This document shows, one piece after another, positions 8,085 through 16,819 of a stretch of 64,000 bases of DNA. This stretch comes from Spartobacteria bacterium (lineage in GTDB: Bacteria > Verrucomicrobiota > Verrucomicrobiia > Chthoniobacterales > UBA10450). The notes below the pieces were generated by a model. The model worked only from the letters and a program-made list of their open reading frames with translations, was not told the DNA's origin and ran no database searches. Position 1 is the stretch's first letter. Each line of letters begins with the position of its first letter. The stretch spans positions 673,153 through 737,152 of the forward strand of contig JAJPGZ010000002.1 in assembly GCA_021325495.1 (NCBI GenBank). Direction: 5' to 3'. Position numbers and translations under genes: made by a program.

Positions 8085-8929
8085 AAATTCTTCTCGGCGC
8101 GCACATGTCCATCGCGGGCGGCGTGCACATGTCGATCGAGCGCGGCTGCTCGATTCGGTGCACCGCCGTGCAGATGTTCGTGAAAAACAACATGCAATGG
8201 TTCGCGCGTCCGCTCGCGCGCGAAGAAATCCGCGCGTTTCTCCATCACCGTGAACGCAAAGAGTTATTGTCGATCTTCGCGCACAGCAGTTATCTCATTA
8301 ATCTCGCAGCAACGAATCCGCAGTTTCACGCCAACTCCATGCGCGCGCTTGCCGAAGAACTCACGCGCGCCAATCAACTCGAGCTGCCGTTCCTCGTCAT
8401 GCATCCGGGCGCGCATCTCGGCGCCGGCGAAGAAGCCGGCCTAACGAAAATCGCGAACTCAATCGACGCCGTCTTTGAAGTCATTCCCGATGTGAAAACG
8501 AAAATCGCGCTCGAAACGACCGCGGGACAAGGCTCGTGTTTAGGCGACCGTTTCGAACATCTCGAGCATATTTTCGCGAACGTGCGCGAGCCGGAGCGAC
8601 TCTGCGTTTGTCTCGACACCGCGCACGTCTTCGCCGCTGGCTACGACATTTCGAGCGAAGCGGGCACGCGCAAAATGTTTCGTGAATTCGATCGCGTGAT
8701 CGGTCTCGAGCGTCTCGCGGCGATCCACATAAACGATTCCAAGACCGCGCGCGGCTCTCGCGTAGATCGACATGAACACATCGGCAAAGGCAAAATCGGT
8801 CTCGGCGCGTTTCGATTCATCATGCGCGACAAACGTCTTCGCAAGATTCCGAAAGTGCTCGAAACCCCGAAAGAAAAGAATCTCGCCGAAGATATCGCGA
8901 ACCTGAAAACGTTGCGCGATCTGCTTTAA
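8078..8929 (+). CDS. nfo: Deoxyribonuclease IV (endonuclease IV), AP endonuclease
   Basis: 283 residues, the standard length. It cleaves DNA 5' to abasic sites in base-excision repair, using a three-metal TIM-barrel active site. Visible metal-site motifs are GAHMSIAGG near the start, FAHSSYLINLA, MHPGAHLGAG, ALETTAGQG, CLDTAHVFAAGYD, HINDSK and RHEHIGKG, all in family order. The start is the ATG at 8078 (MTKILLGAHMS); an in-frame extension back to 7880 is out of frame with, and antiparallel in character to, the AsmA-like coding sequence. It is convergent with murA, with stops overlapping by 4 nt. An 11-mer at 8267-8277 falls in a conserved barrel strand (LLSIFAHSS). Confidence 0.95.
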   Translation: MTKILLGAHMSIAGGVHMSIERGCSIRCTAVQMFVKNNMQWFARPLAREEIRAFLHHRERKELLSIFAHSSYLINLAATNPQFHANSMRALAEELTRANQLELPFLVMHPGAHLGAGEEAGLTKIANSIDAVFEVIPDVKTKIALETTAGQGSCLGDRFEHLEHIFANVREPERLCVCLDTAHVFAAGYDISSEAGTRKMFREFDRVIGLERLAAIHINDSKTARGSRVDRHEHIGKGKIGLGAFRFIMRDKRLRKIPKVLETPKEKNLAEDIANLKTLRDLL

Positions 8930-10185
8930 GCCTGGACGCGCTCGATCTCCGCGCCGAGGTCGCGCAATTTTTCGTCGAGATGTTCGTAACCGCGGTCGAT
9001 GTGATAAACGCGACTTACTTCGGTCACGCCTTCGGCTTTCAAACCCGCCAGCACCAGCGCCGCGCTCGCGCGCAGATCGCTCGCCATCACTGGCGCGCCG
9101 TGAAGTTGATCGACGCCTTTGATCACCGCGGTCGGTCCTTCAAGATCGACATTCGCGCCCATGCGTTTCAATTCCGCCACGTGCATGTAGCGCTGCGGGA
9201 AAATATTTTCCGTGATCACGCTGATGCCGTCGGTCGTGGAAAGGAGCGCACACATTTGCGCCTGCATGTCGGTCGGAAATCCCGGATACGGCTCGGTCGA
9301 TATTTCCAGCGGCGTGGTGGCGCCGTTAGGCGAAACCGAAATCTCGTCCGCGCGGAAGTCGATCTTGTATCCGCAACTCGTTAGGGCATTCGTCACCGAT
9401 TGCACATGTTCCGGATCTACTCGCTTCAAGGTCACGCCTTTGCCCGCAATCGCGCCCGCGACCAAAAACGTCCCCGCTTCGATGCGATCCGGAATGATGT
9501 CGTGCTCGGCGCCGTGCAATTCCTTCACGCCTTCGATGATGAGCCGTCGCGTACCGGCGCCTTCGATCTTCGCACCCATCTTGATGAGAAAGTTTGCAAG
9601 ATCGACAACTTCCGGTTCCTGCGCCGCGCCTTCAATCACGGTCGTGCCTTCGGCCAAAACTGAAGCCATCATCACGTTGTCCGTTCCGAGAACAGTCGGC
9701 CCAAATTTTCCGCGAAGATTAATGATCGCGCCGGTCAATTTCGGTGCGAACACGCGCACGTCGCCGTTTTCCACCCGCACCGCCGCGCCGAGCGCTTCAA
9801 ATCCTTTCAGGTGCAAATCGATTGGCCGATCGCCAATGACGCAACCGCCCGGCAACGACACCGTCGCTTCCTTGCACCGGCCTAACAACGGCCCGATCAC
9901 GCAGACCGACGCGCGCATTCGCCTAACGACATCGTAAGGCGCGACCGAGTTTATCTTCTCAGCCGTGACCGCGACATTGCCGCTCGCCCGTTCCACGTGC
10001 GCGCCGAGATGCGCCAGGATTTGCACCATGTAGTTGGTGTCGCTCAGGTCCGGCACGCGGCGAATGCAACATTCCTCGCGCGTGAGCAGCGTTGCCGCGA
10101 GAATCGGCAGCGCGGAATTTTTCGAGCCGCTGATCTTGATCGAGCCGCTCAGCTCGTGGCCGCCGTGGATGCGAATCTTATCCAT
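8926..10185 (-). CDS. murA: UDP-N-acetylglucosamine 1-carboxyvinyltransferase
   Basis: 419 residues. It transfers enolpyruvate from PEP to UDP-GlcNAc, the first committed step of peptidoglycan synthesis. Diagnostic features are the N-terminal KISGSKNSALPILAATLL, RASVCVIGPLLGRC, and LPGGCVIGDRPIDLH, in which the Cys of GGC corresponds to the catalytic Cys115 that fosfomycin alkylates. The start is the ATG at 10185 (MDKIRIHGG); a TTG three codons upstream is less likely. It overlaps prmC by 8 nt, giving an rpmE-prfA-prmC-murA minus-strand cluster. Two 11-mers and several CCTAACRA words lie inside. Confidence 0.97.
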   Translation of the reverse strand: MDKIRIHGGHELSGSIKISGSKNSALPILAATLLTREECCIRRVPDLSDTNYMVQILAHLGAHVERASGNVAVTAEKINSVAPYDVVRRMRASVCVIGPLLGRCKEATVSLPGGCVIGDRPIDLHLKGFEALGAAVRVENGDVRVFAPKLTGAIINLRGKFGPTVLGTDNVMMASVLAEGTTVIEGAAQEPEVVDLANFLIKMGAKIEGAGTRRLIIEGVKELHGAEHDIIPDRIEAGTFLVAGAIAGKGVTLKRVDPEHVQSVTNALTSCGYKIDFRADEISVSPNGATTPLEISTEPYPGFPTDMQAQMCALLSTTDGISVITENIFPQRYMHVAELKRMGANVDLEGPTAVIKGVDQLHGAPVMASDLRASAALVLAGLKAEGVTEVSRVYHIDRGYEHLDEKLRDLGAEIERVQA

Positions 10186-11008
10186 ATCGGGCAAGAAGGA
10201 ATCGGGGGAGACTTTGATAATCCCGTTTTGTCTCGATGTCGTGGAATTTTTTTTGGCTTAACAAATCGCCCAGCGGTTCGCTTTGGCCGAGGCCGATCTC
10301 GAGCGCGAGCAATCCATTTGGTTGCAGATGCGACGGCGCCTGCTCGATCAATTTGCGAATGATTTCGTCGCCGCGCTCGCCCCCGAAAAGCGCGACCTCG
10401 GGATCGTACAAAACTTCGCGCGCGAGTGATTGTCGATCTTGCATGGCAATGTAAGGAAGGTTCGCGACGATGAGGTCGAATCTTTCAGAGTTTTTTTCGA
10501 GCAAATCGCCTTTGCGGAATTGAACCCGCGCCGTTAGGCCAAGTCGCTCCGCATTTTCGCGGGCCAGCGTCAACGCATCTTCGGAAATATCGATGGCGCT
10601 CACTTCCGCTTCGGGAAACTTAGACGCAAGGCTGAGCGCGATTACGCCGCTACCGGTCCCCACGTCGACAATTGTCGATTTTGGGTTCTCCAGTTTGAGC
10701 AACTCAACCAAGTTCTCCGTTTCCGGTCGCGGAACCAAAGCGCGCTTGTCGATCTTGAAAACGTTTCCGCAGAACTCGACCGTGCCTAACAAATGTTGAA
10801 GTGGCTCGCCTTCGCCGCGACGGCGAATTAGCTCTCGTAGTGGCGCGAGTTCCGCTTCGTCCAATTCGCGCTCGAACTCCAAATACAGATCGATCCGTTT
10901 TTTGCCGAGCGCGTGCGCAAGCAGGTGCTCCACATTCAAACGCGCATTGTCGATCTTGCGTTTCTTCAGAAATTCGGTGCTGAGTTGCAGCACCTCTAGC
11001 AGCGTCAT
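10178..11008 (-). CDS. prmC: Peptide chain release factor N5-glutamine methyltransferase
   Basis: 276 residues. It methylates the Gln of the GGQ motif in release factors 1 and 2, which raises their catalytic rate. The N-terminal helical domain (TLLEVLQLSTEFLKKRKI) is followed by a Rossmann methyltransferase with VDVGTGSGVIALSLA (SAM loop) and NLPYIAM at the NPPY position, so Pro is replaced by Leu at the second position. It overlaps the prfA stop by 4 nt (prfA is its substrate), the usual genomic pairing. Three 11-mer copies occur in the gene (10430, 10746, 10947). Confidence 0.93.
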   Translation of the reverse strand: MTLLEVLQLSTEFLKKRKIDNARLNVEHLLAHALGKKRIDLYLEFERELDEAELAPLRELIRRRGEGEPLQHLLGTVEFCGNVFKIDKRALVPRPETENLVELLKLENPKSTIVDVGTGSGVIALSLASKFPEAEVSAIDISEDALTLARENAERLGLTARVQFRKGDLLEKNSERFDLIVANLPYIAMQDRQSLAREVLYDPEVALFGGERGDEIIRKLIEQAPSHLQPNGLLALEIGLGQSEPLGDLLSQKKFHDIETKRDYQSLPRFLLARYG

Positions 11009-12081
11009 GCTAGCGACGATTCTTTCAATCGTTCCGCCACGTCCGCGGCTTGCAACGCCTTGATCATCTCGTCGAGATCGCCTTCGATCACGCGGTCGAG
11101 ATTGTAAAGCGTGAGGCCGATGCGGTGATCAGTGATGCGGTTCTGCGGGAAATTATAGGTGCGAATTTTTTCTTCGCGGCCGCCGGAACCGATCTGGCTC
11201 TTGCGCGTGGCGGAATATTTCTCTTCTTCTTCGCGCTGTTTGTCCTCGAGCAAGCGCGCCCGCATGATCGTTAGGGCTTTTTCCTTGTTCTTTTGCTGAC
11301 TGCGTCCGTCCTGACAACGCACGATGCGTCCGGTCGGGATATGGAGAATTTGCACAGCCGAATCGGTCGTGTTCACGCCTTGGCCACCGGGCCCGCCGGC
11401 GCGACAAACTTCAATCCGCAAATCCTGCGGGTTCAATTCAAGATCGACATCTTCCGCCTCGGGCAACACCGCCACCGTCGCGGTGGACGTGTGAATGCGT
11501 CCCTGCGCTTCTGTCGCCGGCACGCGTTGCACGCGATGCACGCCACTCTCGTATCGCAATTTTCGAAACACAGATTCGCCCGAAACTTTGAAAATCGCTT
11601 CCTTCAATCCGCCGAGCTCGGACGGACTCGACTCCAAATCTTCGGTCGTTAGGCCAGCGCCTTCGGCGTAGCGATGATACATGCGGTAAAGATCGGCCGC
11701 GAAAATCGCAGCTTCGCTTCCGCCCGTACCCGCGCGAATTTCGACGATCGCGTCGCGGTCCTCATTTTCATCCGGCGGCAACAACGCGATCTGCATTTCC
11801 TGCGCAAGATCGACAACTCGTTTTTCCAGATCGGCCAGTTCGTCCTCCGCCATGGCCGCCATCTCGACATCGCGCGACAATGACAGCTCACGCGTATCGT
11901 CGAGTTGCTTGCGCGCGGCTTCGAGCTCGTCCCACTTCGCGAGCGTTTGCTTGATGTTCGAATGTTCGCGCATCACTTCCTGCGCGCGTTTGCGATTCGA
12001 AAATAAGTCCGGATCCGCGATCTCGCGTTCGAGTTCCTCGAAGCGCTCGCGTTTACGTTGAATGAGAAGATTGAAATCCAT
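11005..12081 (-). CDS. prfA: Peptide chain release factor 1
   Basis: 358 residues, typical RF1 length. It recognises UAA and UAG in the ribosomal A site and triggers peptidyl-tRNA hydrolysis. The GGQ motif is in AGGPGGQGVNTTDSAV, and the PxT stop-codon recognition segment lies in VPATEAQGRIHTST. I start at the ATG at 12081 (MDFNLLIQRK); a TTG two codons upstream is possible. It is followed by prmC with a 4-nt overlap. Confidence 0.96.
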   Translation of the reverse strand: MDFNLLIQRKRERFEELEREIADPDLFSNRKRAQEVMREHSNIKQTLAKWDELEAARKQLDDTRELSLSRDVEMAAMAEDELADLEKRVVDLAQEMQIALLPPDENEDRDAIVEIRAGTGGSEAAIFAADLYRMYHRYAEGAGLTTEDLESSPSELGGLKEAIFKVSGESVFRKLRYESGVHRVQRVPATEAQGRIHTSTATVAVLPEAEDVDLELNPQDLRIEVCRAGGPGGQGVNTTDSAVQILHIPTGRIVRCQDGRSQQKNKEKALTIMRARLLEDKQREEEEKYSATRKSQIGSGGREEKIRTYNFPQNRITDHRIGLTLYNLDRVIEGDLDEMIKALQAADVAERLKESSLA

Positions 12082-12138
12082 AAACAAAAACGCCGACGGC
12101 GCGATCGTGCGCGGTCAGCGTTGCGAAACGGGAATCAG

Positions 12139-12363
12139 CTAAGCCTTGGTCGCGCGCGTAGCTTTGGTGCTGCCGTAGCGCTTCGCGAATTTTTCGACGC
12201 GGCCGGCGGTATCGACAAACTTTTGTTCGCCGGTGAAAAACGGATGGCACGCGGCGCAAATGCCGATGCGAATGTCGCGTTTGGTCGAGCGCGTGTGATA
12301 CGTCGCGCCGCAGGCGCACACGATGTCGGTCTCGACGTATTCTGGATGAATGTCCGCTTTCAT
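12139..12363 (-). CDS. rpmE: 50S ribosomal protein L31, zinc-binding form
   Basis: 74 residues beginning [12 protein letters not shown]. Cys pairs in VCACG and CAACH mark the zinc-binding (C+) paralogue, and [20 protein letters not shown] is the conserved family core. A lysine/threonine tail follows. It lies 57 bp upstream of prfA on the same strand, an order common in many bacteria. Zinc-containing L31 is often replaced by a C-minus paralogue under zinc starvation; no paralogue is in the window. Confidence 0.95.
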   Translation of the reverse strand: MKADIHPEYVETDIVCACGATYHTRSTKRDIRIGICAACHPFFTGEQKFVDTAGRVEKFAKRYGSTKATRATKA

Positions 12364-12396
12364 TCTCGTTTGGGAGCGCGCAACGTAGCCGAATAA

Positions 12397-13782
12397 ATGA
12401 AATTGGCAAGCGAGGACGCATTACTGGATGGCTGGCGTGAGACGCTCGCACGCAAAGCCGATGCCGCCGCCATTTTCGATACCAGCGGAAAAGTTTCGCG
12501 CACATTCGCGCAGATCGAATCCGACGCGCAAAAATTCTCGCGCAAGATCGACATGTTCCATTCCGGGAGCGTGCTCGCGATTCAAATTGGGAATCATCCC
12601 GACTGGCCGGCGTTGCTGCTCGCGTGTTTACGTAAAGGCGTGGTCGTTCTTCCGCTCGAGCAATCGCTGAGCGCAGCCGAGCGCGATGTTGCTTTAAAAA
12701 TCTGTCGGGCTTCCGCTGTGGTGGCAGCCGTCCCCGGCTGCGAATCCGTCGAAGTGCAGCCGAGGACGGCTGCCTCCACAATAGATTGGTCGTCGCGTAT
12801 TCCGTGTCTTCTTAAACTAACGTCGGGCACGACTGCGGCCCCGCGCGCGGTTCGTTTCCGAAGCGAGCAATTGCTCGCCGATTGCACTCAGATCTGCGCG
12901 ACGATGGGAATTACCGATGTCGATCTTAACTTCGGCGTCATTCCCGTTTCCCATTCGTACGGCTTCAGCAATTTGCTCACGCCGCTGATCGCGCGCGGCG
13001 TCCCGATGGTTTTGAGTCAGGAGCGATTGCCGCGCGCAGTCCTTGTCGATCTTGCGCGAACCGGCGCAACGGTGTTTCCCGGCATGCCGGTTTTTTTTCA
13101 GGCGTTTTGCGAAATGGCCGACGTGCCGCCGCTACCAAAATTGCGTTTGTGCATTTCGGCCGGCGCGCCTTTGAGCGCAGCGCTGGCGAAAAAGTTTTAC
13201 GAGAAATTCAAATCGCCGATTCATTCCTTTTACGGTTCGTCGGAGTGCGGCGGGATTTGTTACGACCGCGACGGAACGATTTTCGAGGACGGTTACGTCG
13301 GCACGCCGATGGAAGATGTCGATCTTACGCTGAGCGAATCGTCGCAGATCGAAGTGCGCAGCGCGGCGGTCGGCGACGGATATTTCCCCGAGCCTAACAA
13401 AGAGAAACTTGGCGGCGGCGTTTTCCGGCCGGACGATTTACTCGCGCGTTGCGGCGACGGATTCAAAATCGTCGGGCGTACTTCCGATCTCATCAATGTT
13501 GCGGGCAAAAAAGTGAATCCGGCGCAGATCGAAGCGCGTCTGCGCGAATGCAGCGGCGTGCGCGAAGTGATTGTGTTCGGGAGAAAATCGGTGCAGCGAA
13601 ATGAAGAGGTCGCGGCCTGCGTGGTGGCAGATGTCGATCTTAGCGAAAGCCAACTCCTGGAATTTTGTCGCACGCGGTTGAGCGGCTGGCAGGTGCCGAA
13701 GCGGATTTTCTTTCTCGATCAAATTCCGGTGAACGAGCGCGGGAAGGTAAGCCGGCGGGAATTGGCGCAGCGATTTGCATAA
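12397..13782 (+). CDS. AMP-forming acyl-CoA synthetase/ligase
   Basis: 461 residues, short for the ANL superfamily but with the core motifs: P-loop-like [12 protein letters not shown] (141-152), FYGSSECGG near 275, a [12 protein letters not shown] stretch, [17 protein letters not shown], and the C-terminal catalytic Lys in [11 protein letters not shown]. It adenylates a carboxylate with ATP, probably to form an acyl-CoA or acyl-carrier thioester; substrate unknown. A 64-bp palindrome (12717-12780) lies in frame and encodes roughly residues 107-128, just before the P-loop. Five 11-mer copies (12544, 12917, 13043, 13316, 13631) make it one of the densest genes. Divergent from rpmE. Confidence 0.85.
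   Translation: MKLASEDALLDGWRETLARKADAAAIFDTSGKVSRTFAQIESDAQKFSRKIDMFHSGSVLAIQIGNHPDWPALLLACLRKGVVVLPLEQSLSAAERDVALKICRASAVVAAVPGCESVEVQPRTAASTIDWSSRIPCLLKLTSGTTAAPRAVRFRSEQLLADCTQICATMGITDVDLNFGVIPVSHSYGFSNLLTPLIARGVPMVLSQERLPRAVLVDLARTGATVFPGMPVFFQAFCEMADVPPLPKLRLCISAGAPLSAALAKKFYEKFKSPIHSFYGSSECGGICYDRDGTIFEDGYVGTPMEDVDLTLSESSQIEVRSAAVGDGYFPEPNKEKLGGGVFRPDDLLARCGDGFKIVGRTSDLINVAGKKVNPAQIEARLRECSGVREVIVFGRKSVQRNEEVAACVVADVDLSESQLLEFCRTRLSGWQVPKRIFFLDQIPVNERGKVSRRELAQRFA
12717..12780. repeat. REP-like palindrome inside a coding sequence
   Basis: Arms 12717-12741 and 12756-12780 are reverse complements with 2 mismatches in 25 bp, around the core GGCAGCCGTC, and are separated by a 14-nt loop. 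The element stays in frame with the ligase gene and encodes [18 protein letters not shown]. Its arm length and symmetry are unlike ordinary coding sequence and suggest an inserted mobile palindrome. Confidence 0.75.
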
Positions 13783-13829
13783 CGAAATTTTTCGTTGCGC
13801 GAATGGCAGACGGACGTAGGAACACGAGG

Positions 13830-15980
13830 ATGAATTCGCAGGCGCGCATTCTGGTGCTCGAACCGGAGGAACAGTTGGCCAAAGCAATCGAAAAGGCGCT
13901 GCGCGAAGTGGCGCCGAAAGCGATTGTCGATCTTGCGCGGTCGTTGGGCGACGCGCAGCGCCATGCCGGCGAATCGCACCCCGATCTTTTCGTGCTCGAC
14001 GTCGACGCGACCTACGATCTCGGCCAGGAATTTTTGCTCGATTTGCGCACGAGCCATCCAAACGCGCGCGCGATTATTTTGACGGCGACGCATTTGACCG
14101 CGGCGCGTGAACGCACGGCCGGGTTGGGGGCGATCCATTTTTTAGAGAAACCGTTTCCGCACAGCGACTTTGTCGATCTTGTGCAGGCGCTCTTGCAACC
14201 GGCGGGCCGGGCGGACGAGGAAAAATTCCAGGGAACGCTGAGCGAATTGCACATCGCCGACATTATTCAGCTTAAATGCATGAGCGGGAAAACGGCGGGG
14301 ATCGAGTTCACGGCGGGCGATGGCAAAAAGGGCCGCGTTTATTTTGAAAGCGGGCAGGTAATTCACGCAACGGCGTCGGGCAAGGAAGGGATGACGGCGT
14401 TCAACGAATTGATGACGTGGAAAGGCGGAACGATTTCCGAAATCTCGCCGAATTCACCCAAGCGCACGATCAATATCGACTGGCAGGTGTTGTTGATGGA
14501 AGGCGCGCGCAACCTCGATGAAGCCGACGCCGCCCCGCGACGTCAGCGCATCGAACCGCATACGCGAAAACGTAAAGTGCTCGTAGTGGATGACAGCACG
14601 ATGCTGTTGAATTTCGTGCGCGATATTTTGCGCGAGGCCTATTACGACGTAACGACGTCGTCGTCCGCGGCCGAAGGATTGAAGGCCGCGAAGAAGAACC
14701 AGCCGGATTTGATCTTGCTCGATTACATTTTGCCGGACGGAAAAGGCGACGAGTTCGTGCGCATGCTCGCGAACGAGCCCAAGACCGCGCACATGCGCGT
14801 GCTTTACATGTCGGGATTGGGCGCGGACCTGCGGCCCGACGCGAATCCGAATGTGATTGGGGTCTTGAATAAACCCTTCACATCGGATTTGCTTACGAAA
14901 ACCGTGGAGACGCATATGCCGAAATCACCGGACGAATCGGAGACCGTTGCCGCCGAGCGCGAATCCGCGGCGGCGAGCGGCGCGGAACCGCCGGCCACGA
15001 CCGAGGCGTCGTTCATGCCGCCGGAAACTGCGGTGGAACCCGCGACTGCTCCGACGCAGACCGCGCCGCCGGCGGAAGATGAATGGTGGAGCGCTCCGCA
15101 ATCGGCGAGTGGATGGCCGGAACCAGCCGCAAACGCGGGAACGGATTTTGGATCGACATCATCCCAGATCGACGAATCGACTCTGCCGACCGAAGAGTTG
15201 ACGCACGGCGCGTATTTCTGTGGCGACACGCGATTCTTTTCGCTGAACTGGGCGCTGCAAGCGATCGGCAAACAAAAACTCAGCGGCGCGCTGCGATTAT
15301 TTTGGGACCGCGAACCGGTCGATCTGCTGGCGGAGAATGGCGAGATCGTGCTCGTGACCACGCGCGACGCGGACGCGTATTGCGCCGATTCGCCGATTAC
15401 CCTAACAAATGTCGATCAAACACGCATCGACGCCGCGCGCGCGCAGCAACGCGAGACCGGACAACCGATGTTTCTGACGCTGGCGCAGGAGGAACTGATT
15501 TTGCGCGAACCGGCGGTGCAACTGGTGCAGCATTACGGCCAGAAACTTTTCGCGCAATTGTGGACCGCGCCGCGCGTGCGTTTCATGTTTGAAACCGCGA
15601 CGTTGCCCGATTACGCGCGCAGTCTTCCGCGCGAAGGCGACATCGATAATTGGGCGCTCGCGACTTTGCGCTCGGTCCAGCTGAACGATCTCGGCAATCA
15701 AGCCGATTACGACGCGTCGTCGATTCCCGCCTATACCAAAGACGGGTTCGAGCGCGTGCAGAATTTGAAACTCACCGTCGCGGAAGCGCAGTTCGCTTCT
15801 CAATTCAACGGCGCGCGTTCCATTCAACAGATTGCGAAAAATTTGCGGCTCGATTTCAAATTTGCCCGCTTAACCTTGTTCCGATTTCTCGCGCTCGAGA
15901 TCGTCGAATGCTGGCCGCCGAGCGCGGAGACGAAAACGGAACGCAAAGGCCTCCTGAAACGTTTCGGTTTCGGCGAATAA
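13830..15980 (+). CDS. Double-receiver regulator with DUF4388 (PATAN-type) domains
   Basis: About 716 residues. Domains in order: a CheY-like receiver (ILVLEPEE, phospho-acceptor Asp in LFVLDVDAT near residue 57, FLEKPF with the conserved Lys); a DUF4388 domain (GTLSELHIADIIQLKCMSG to GQVIHATA); a second receiver (KVLVVDDST, LILLDYILPDGKG, LNKPF); a Pro/Ala/Glu-rich linker; then a C-terminal region resembling a second DUF4388 unit (KLSGALRLFWDREPVDLLAENG) and a helical tail. DUF4388 proteins are linked to gliding/pilus and EPS control in myxobacteria, so a phosphorelay output role by protein contact is likely; there is no DNA-binding domain. The ATG at 13803 is an alternative start. There are no 11-mers over the last 1.8 kb. 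Confidence 0.8.
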   Translation: MNSQARILVLEPEEQLAKAIEKALREVAPKAIVDLARSLGDAQRHAGESHPDLFVLDVDATYDLGQEFLLDLRTSHPNARAIILTATHLTAARERTAGLGAIHFLEKPFPHSDFVDLVQALLQPAGRADEEKFQGTLSELHIADIIQLKCMSGKTAGIEFTAGDGKKGRVYFESGQVIHATASGKEGMTAFNELMTWKGGTISEISPNSPKRTINIDWQVLLMEGARNLDEADAAPRRQRIEPHTRKRKVLVVDDSTMLLNFVRDILREAYYDVTTSSSAAEGLKAAKKNQPDLILLDYILPDGKGDEFVRMLANEPKTAHMRVLYMSGLGADLRPDANPNVIGVLNKPFTSDLLTKTVETHMPKSPDESETVAAERESAAASGAEPPATTEASFMPPETAVEPATAPTQTAPPAEDEWWSAPQSASGWPEPAANAGTDFGSTSSQIDESTLPTEELTHGAYFCGDTRFFSLNWALQAIGKQKLSGALRLFWDREPVDLLAENGEIVLVTTRDADAYCADSPITLTNVDQTRIDAARAQQRETGQPMFLTLAQEELILREPAVQLVQHYGQKLFAQLWTAPRVRFMFETATLPDYARSLPREGDIDNWALATLRSVQLNDLGNQADYDASSIPAYTKDGFERVQNLKLTVAEAQFASQFNGARSIQQIAKNLRLDFKFARLTLFRFLALEIVECWPPSAETKTERKGLLKRFGFGE

Positions 15981-15995
15981 AAGATCGACAACGTC

Positions 15996-16676
15996 ATGGC
16001 GGCGGCGAAGAAAAAGATTCTCGTCGTCGATATCGGCGGCACCCACGTGAAAGTGCTGCGGTCTGCCCGCGAAAAACGAGAATTCGATTCCGGCGAATCG
16101 ATGGGACCGCGCGAATTCGTCGCCCGATTTAAAGAGACGACACGCGACTGGAAATTCGATGCTGTCTCAATCGGCTTTCCCGCGCCGGTCCGGCACGGCC
16201 GCATCATCAAAAAGCCAACGCATCTGCGCGAAGGCTGGATTGGATTCAACTTCCGCAAGTCGTTAGGCAAACCAGCGCGCATTATCAACGACGCCGCCAT
16301 GCAAGCGCTCGGGAGTTACTCCGGATCCGGGCGAATGTTATTTCTCGGTCTCGGCACCGGGCTCGGGGCCGCCCTGGTGTGGGAACGCCACGTCTTCCAG
16401 TTGGAACTGGGTCATCTGCCCTACCGCGAGCCCGACGTCATCGAAAACTTTCTTGGCATAGCGGGAATTGATCGGTTAGGCGAAACGAAATGGAAACGCG
16501 AAGTTCTGTTCGCGGTGCGGAAGTTGAAGCAGGCGATGATCGCCGATCGCGTCGTGCTTGGCGGCGGAAATGTGCACCGGTTCGACAAACTTCCTGAAGG
16601 CGTTGAGCGCGGGAAAAACGAGAACGCCTTTCGCGGCGGTGTCCGTTTGTGGGATCCGAAGTGGATCGTGATGTAG
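15996..16676 (+). CDS. ROK-family sugar kinase, polyphosphate-glucokinase-like
   Basis: 226 residues. ATP/polyphosphate-binding VVDIGGTHVKVL opens the protein, followed by GFPAPVRHGRIIKKPTHLREGW, IINDAAMQALGSY (catalytic Asp) and LFLGLGTGLGAALV. The HLPYREP segment lies where actinobacterial-type PPGKs have a glucose-binding region. The short length and motif order match the polyphosphate glucokinase group, which phosphorylates glucose with polyphosphate or ATP. An 11-mer copy lies four bases before the ATG. The C-terminus WDPKWIVM is followed by an inverted 11-mer pair. Confidence 0.8.
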   Translation: MAAAKKKILVVDIGGTHVKVLRSAREKREFDSGESMGPREFVARFKETTRDWKFDAVSIGFPAPVRHGRIIKKPTHLREGWIGFNFRKSLGKPARIINDAAMQALGSYSGSGRMLFLGLGTGLGAALVWERHVFQLELGHLPYREPDVIENFLGIAGIDRLGETKWKREVLFAVRKLKQAMIADRVVLGGGNVHRFDKLPEGVERGKNENAFRGGVRLWDPKWIVM

Positions 16677-16680
16677 TTTT

Positions 16681-16706
16681 TCGATCTTGCGGTCTCGTAA
16701 GATCGA
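16681..16706. repeat. Hairpin formed by an inverted pair of the 11-mer core
   Basis: TCGATCTT (16681-16688) and AAGATCGA (16699-16706) flank a 10-nt loop directly after the ROK kinase stop and behind a TTTT run. The right arm is a full 11-mer (16699-16709). It could act as a weak terminator but has no 3' T tract. The remaining ~110 bp before the next gene are GC-rich and carry one more 11-mer (16786). Confidence 0.6.
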
Positions 16707-16819
16707 CAATCGAGCCGGCGGGAGCCGGGCGAGATGGACGCCAGCCCGAAGGGTTGCGGAGCCGGGAGGCGTAGCAATCAATTGCAAGATCGACATCGTG
16801 CCGCGACGTTGAACGTTCG

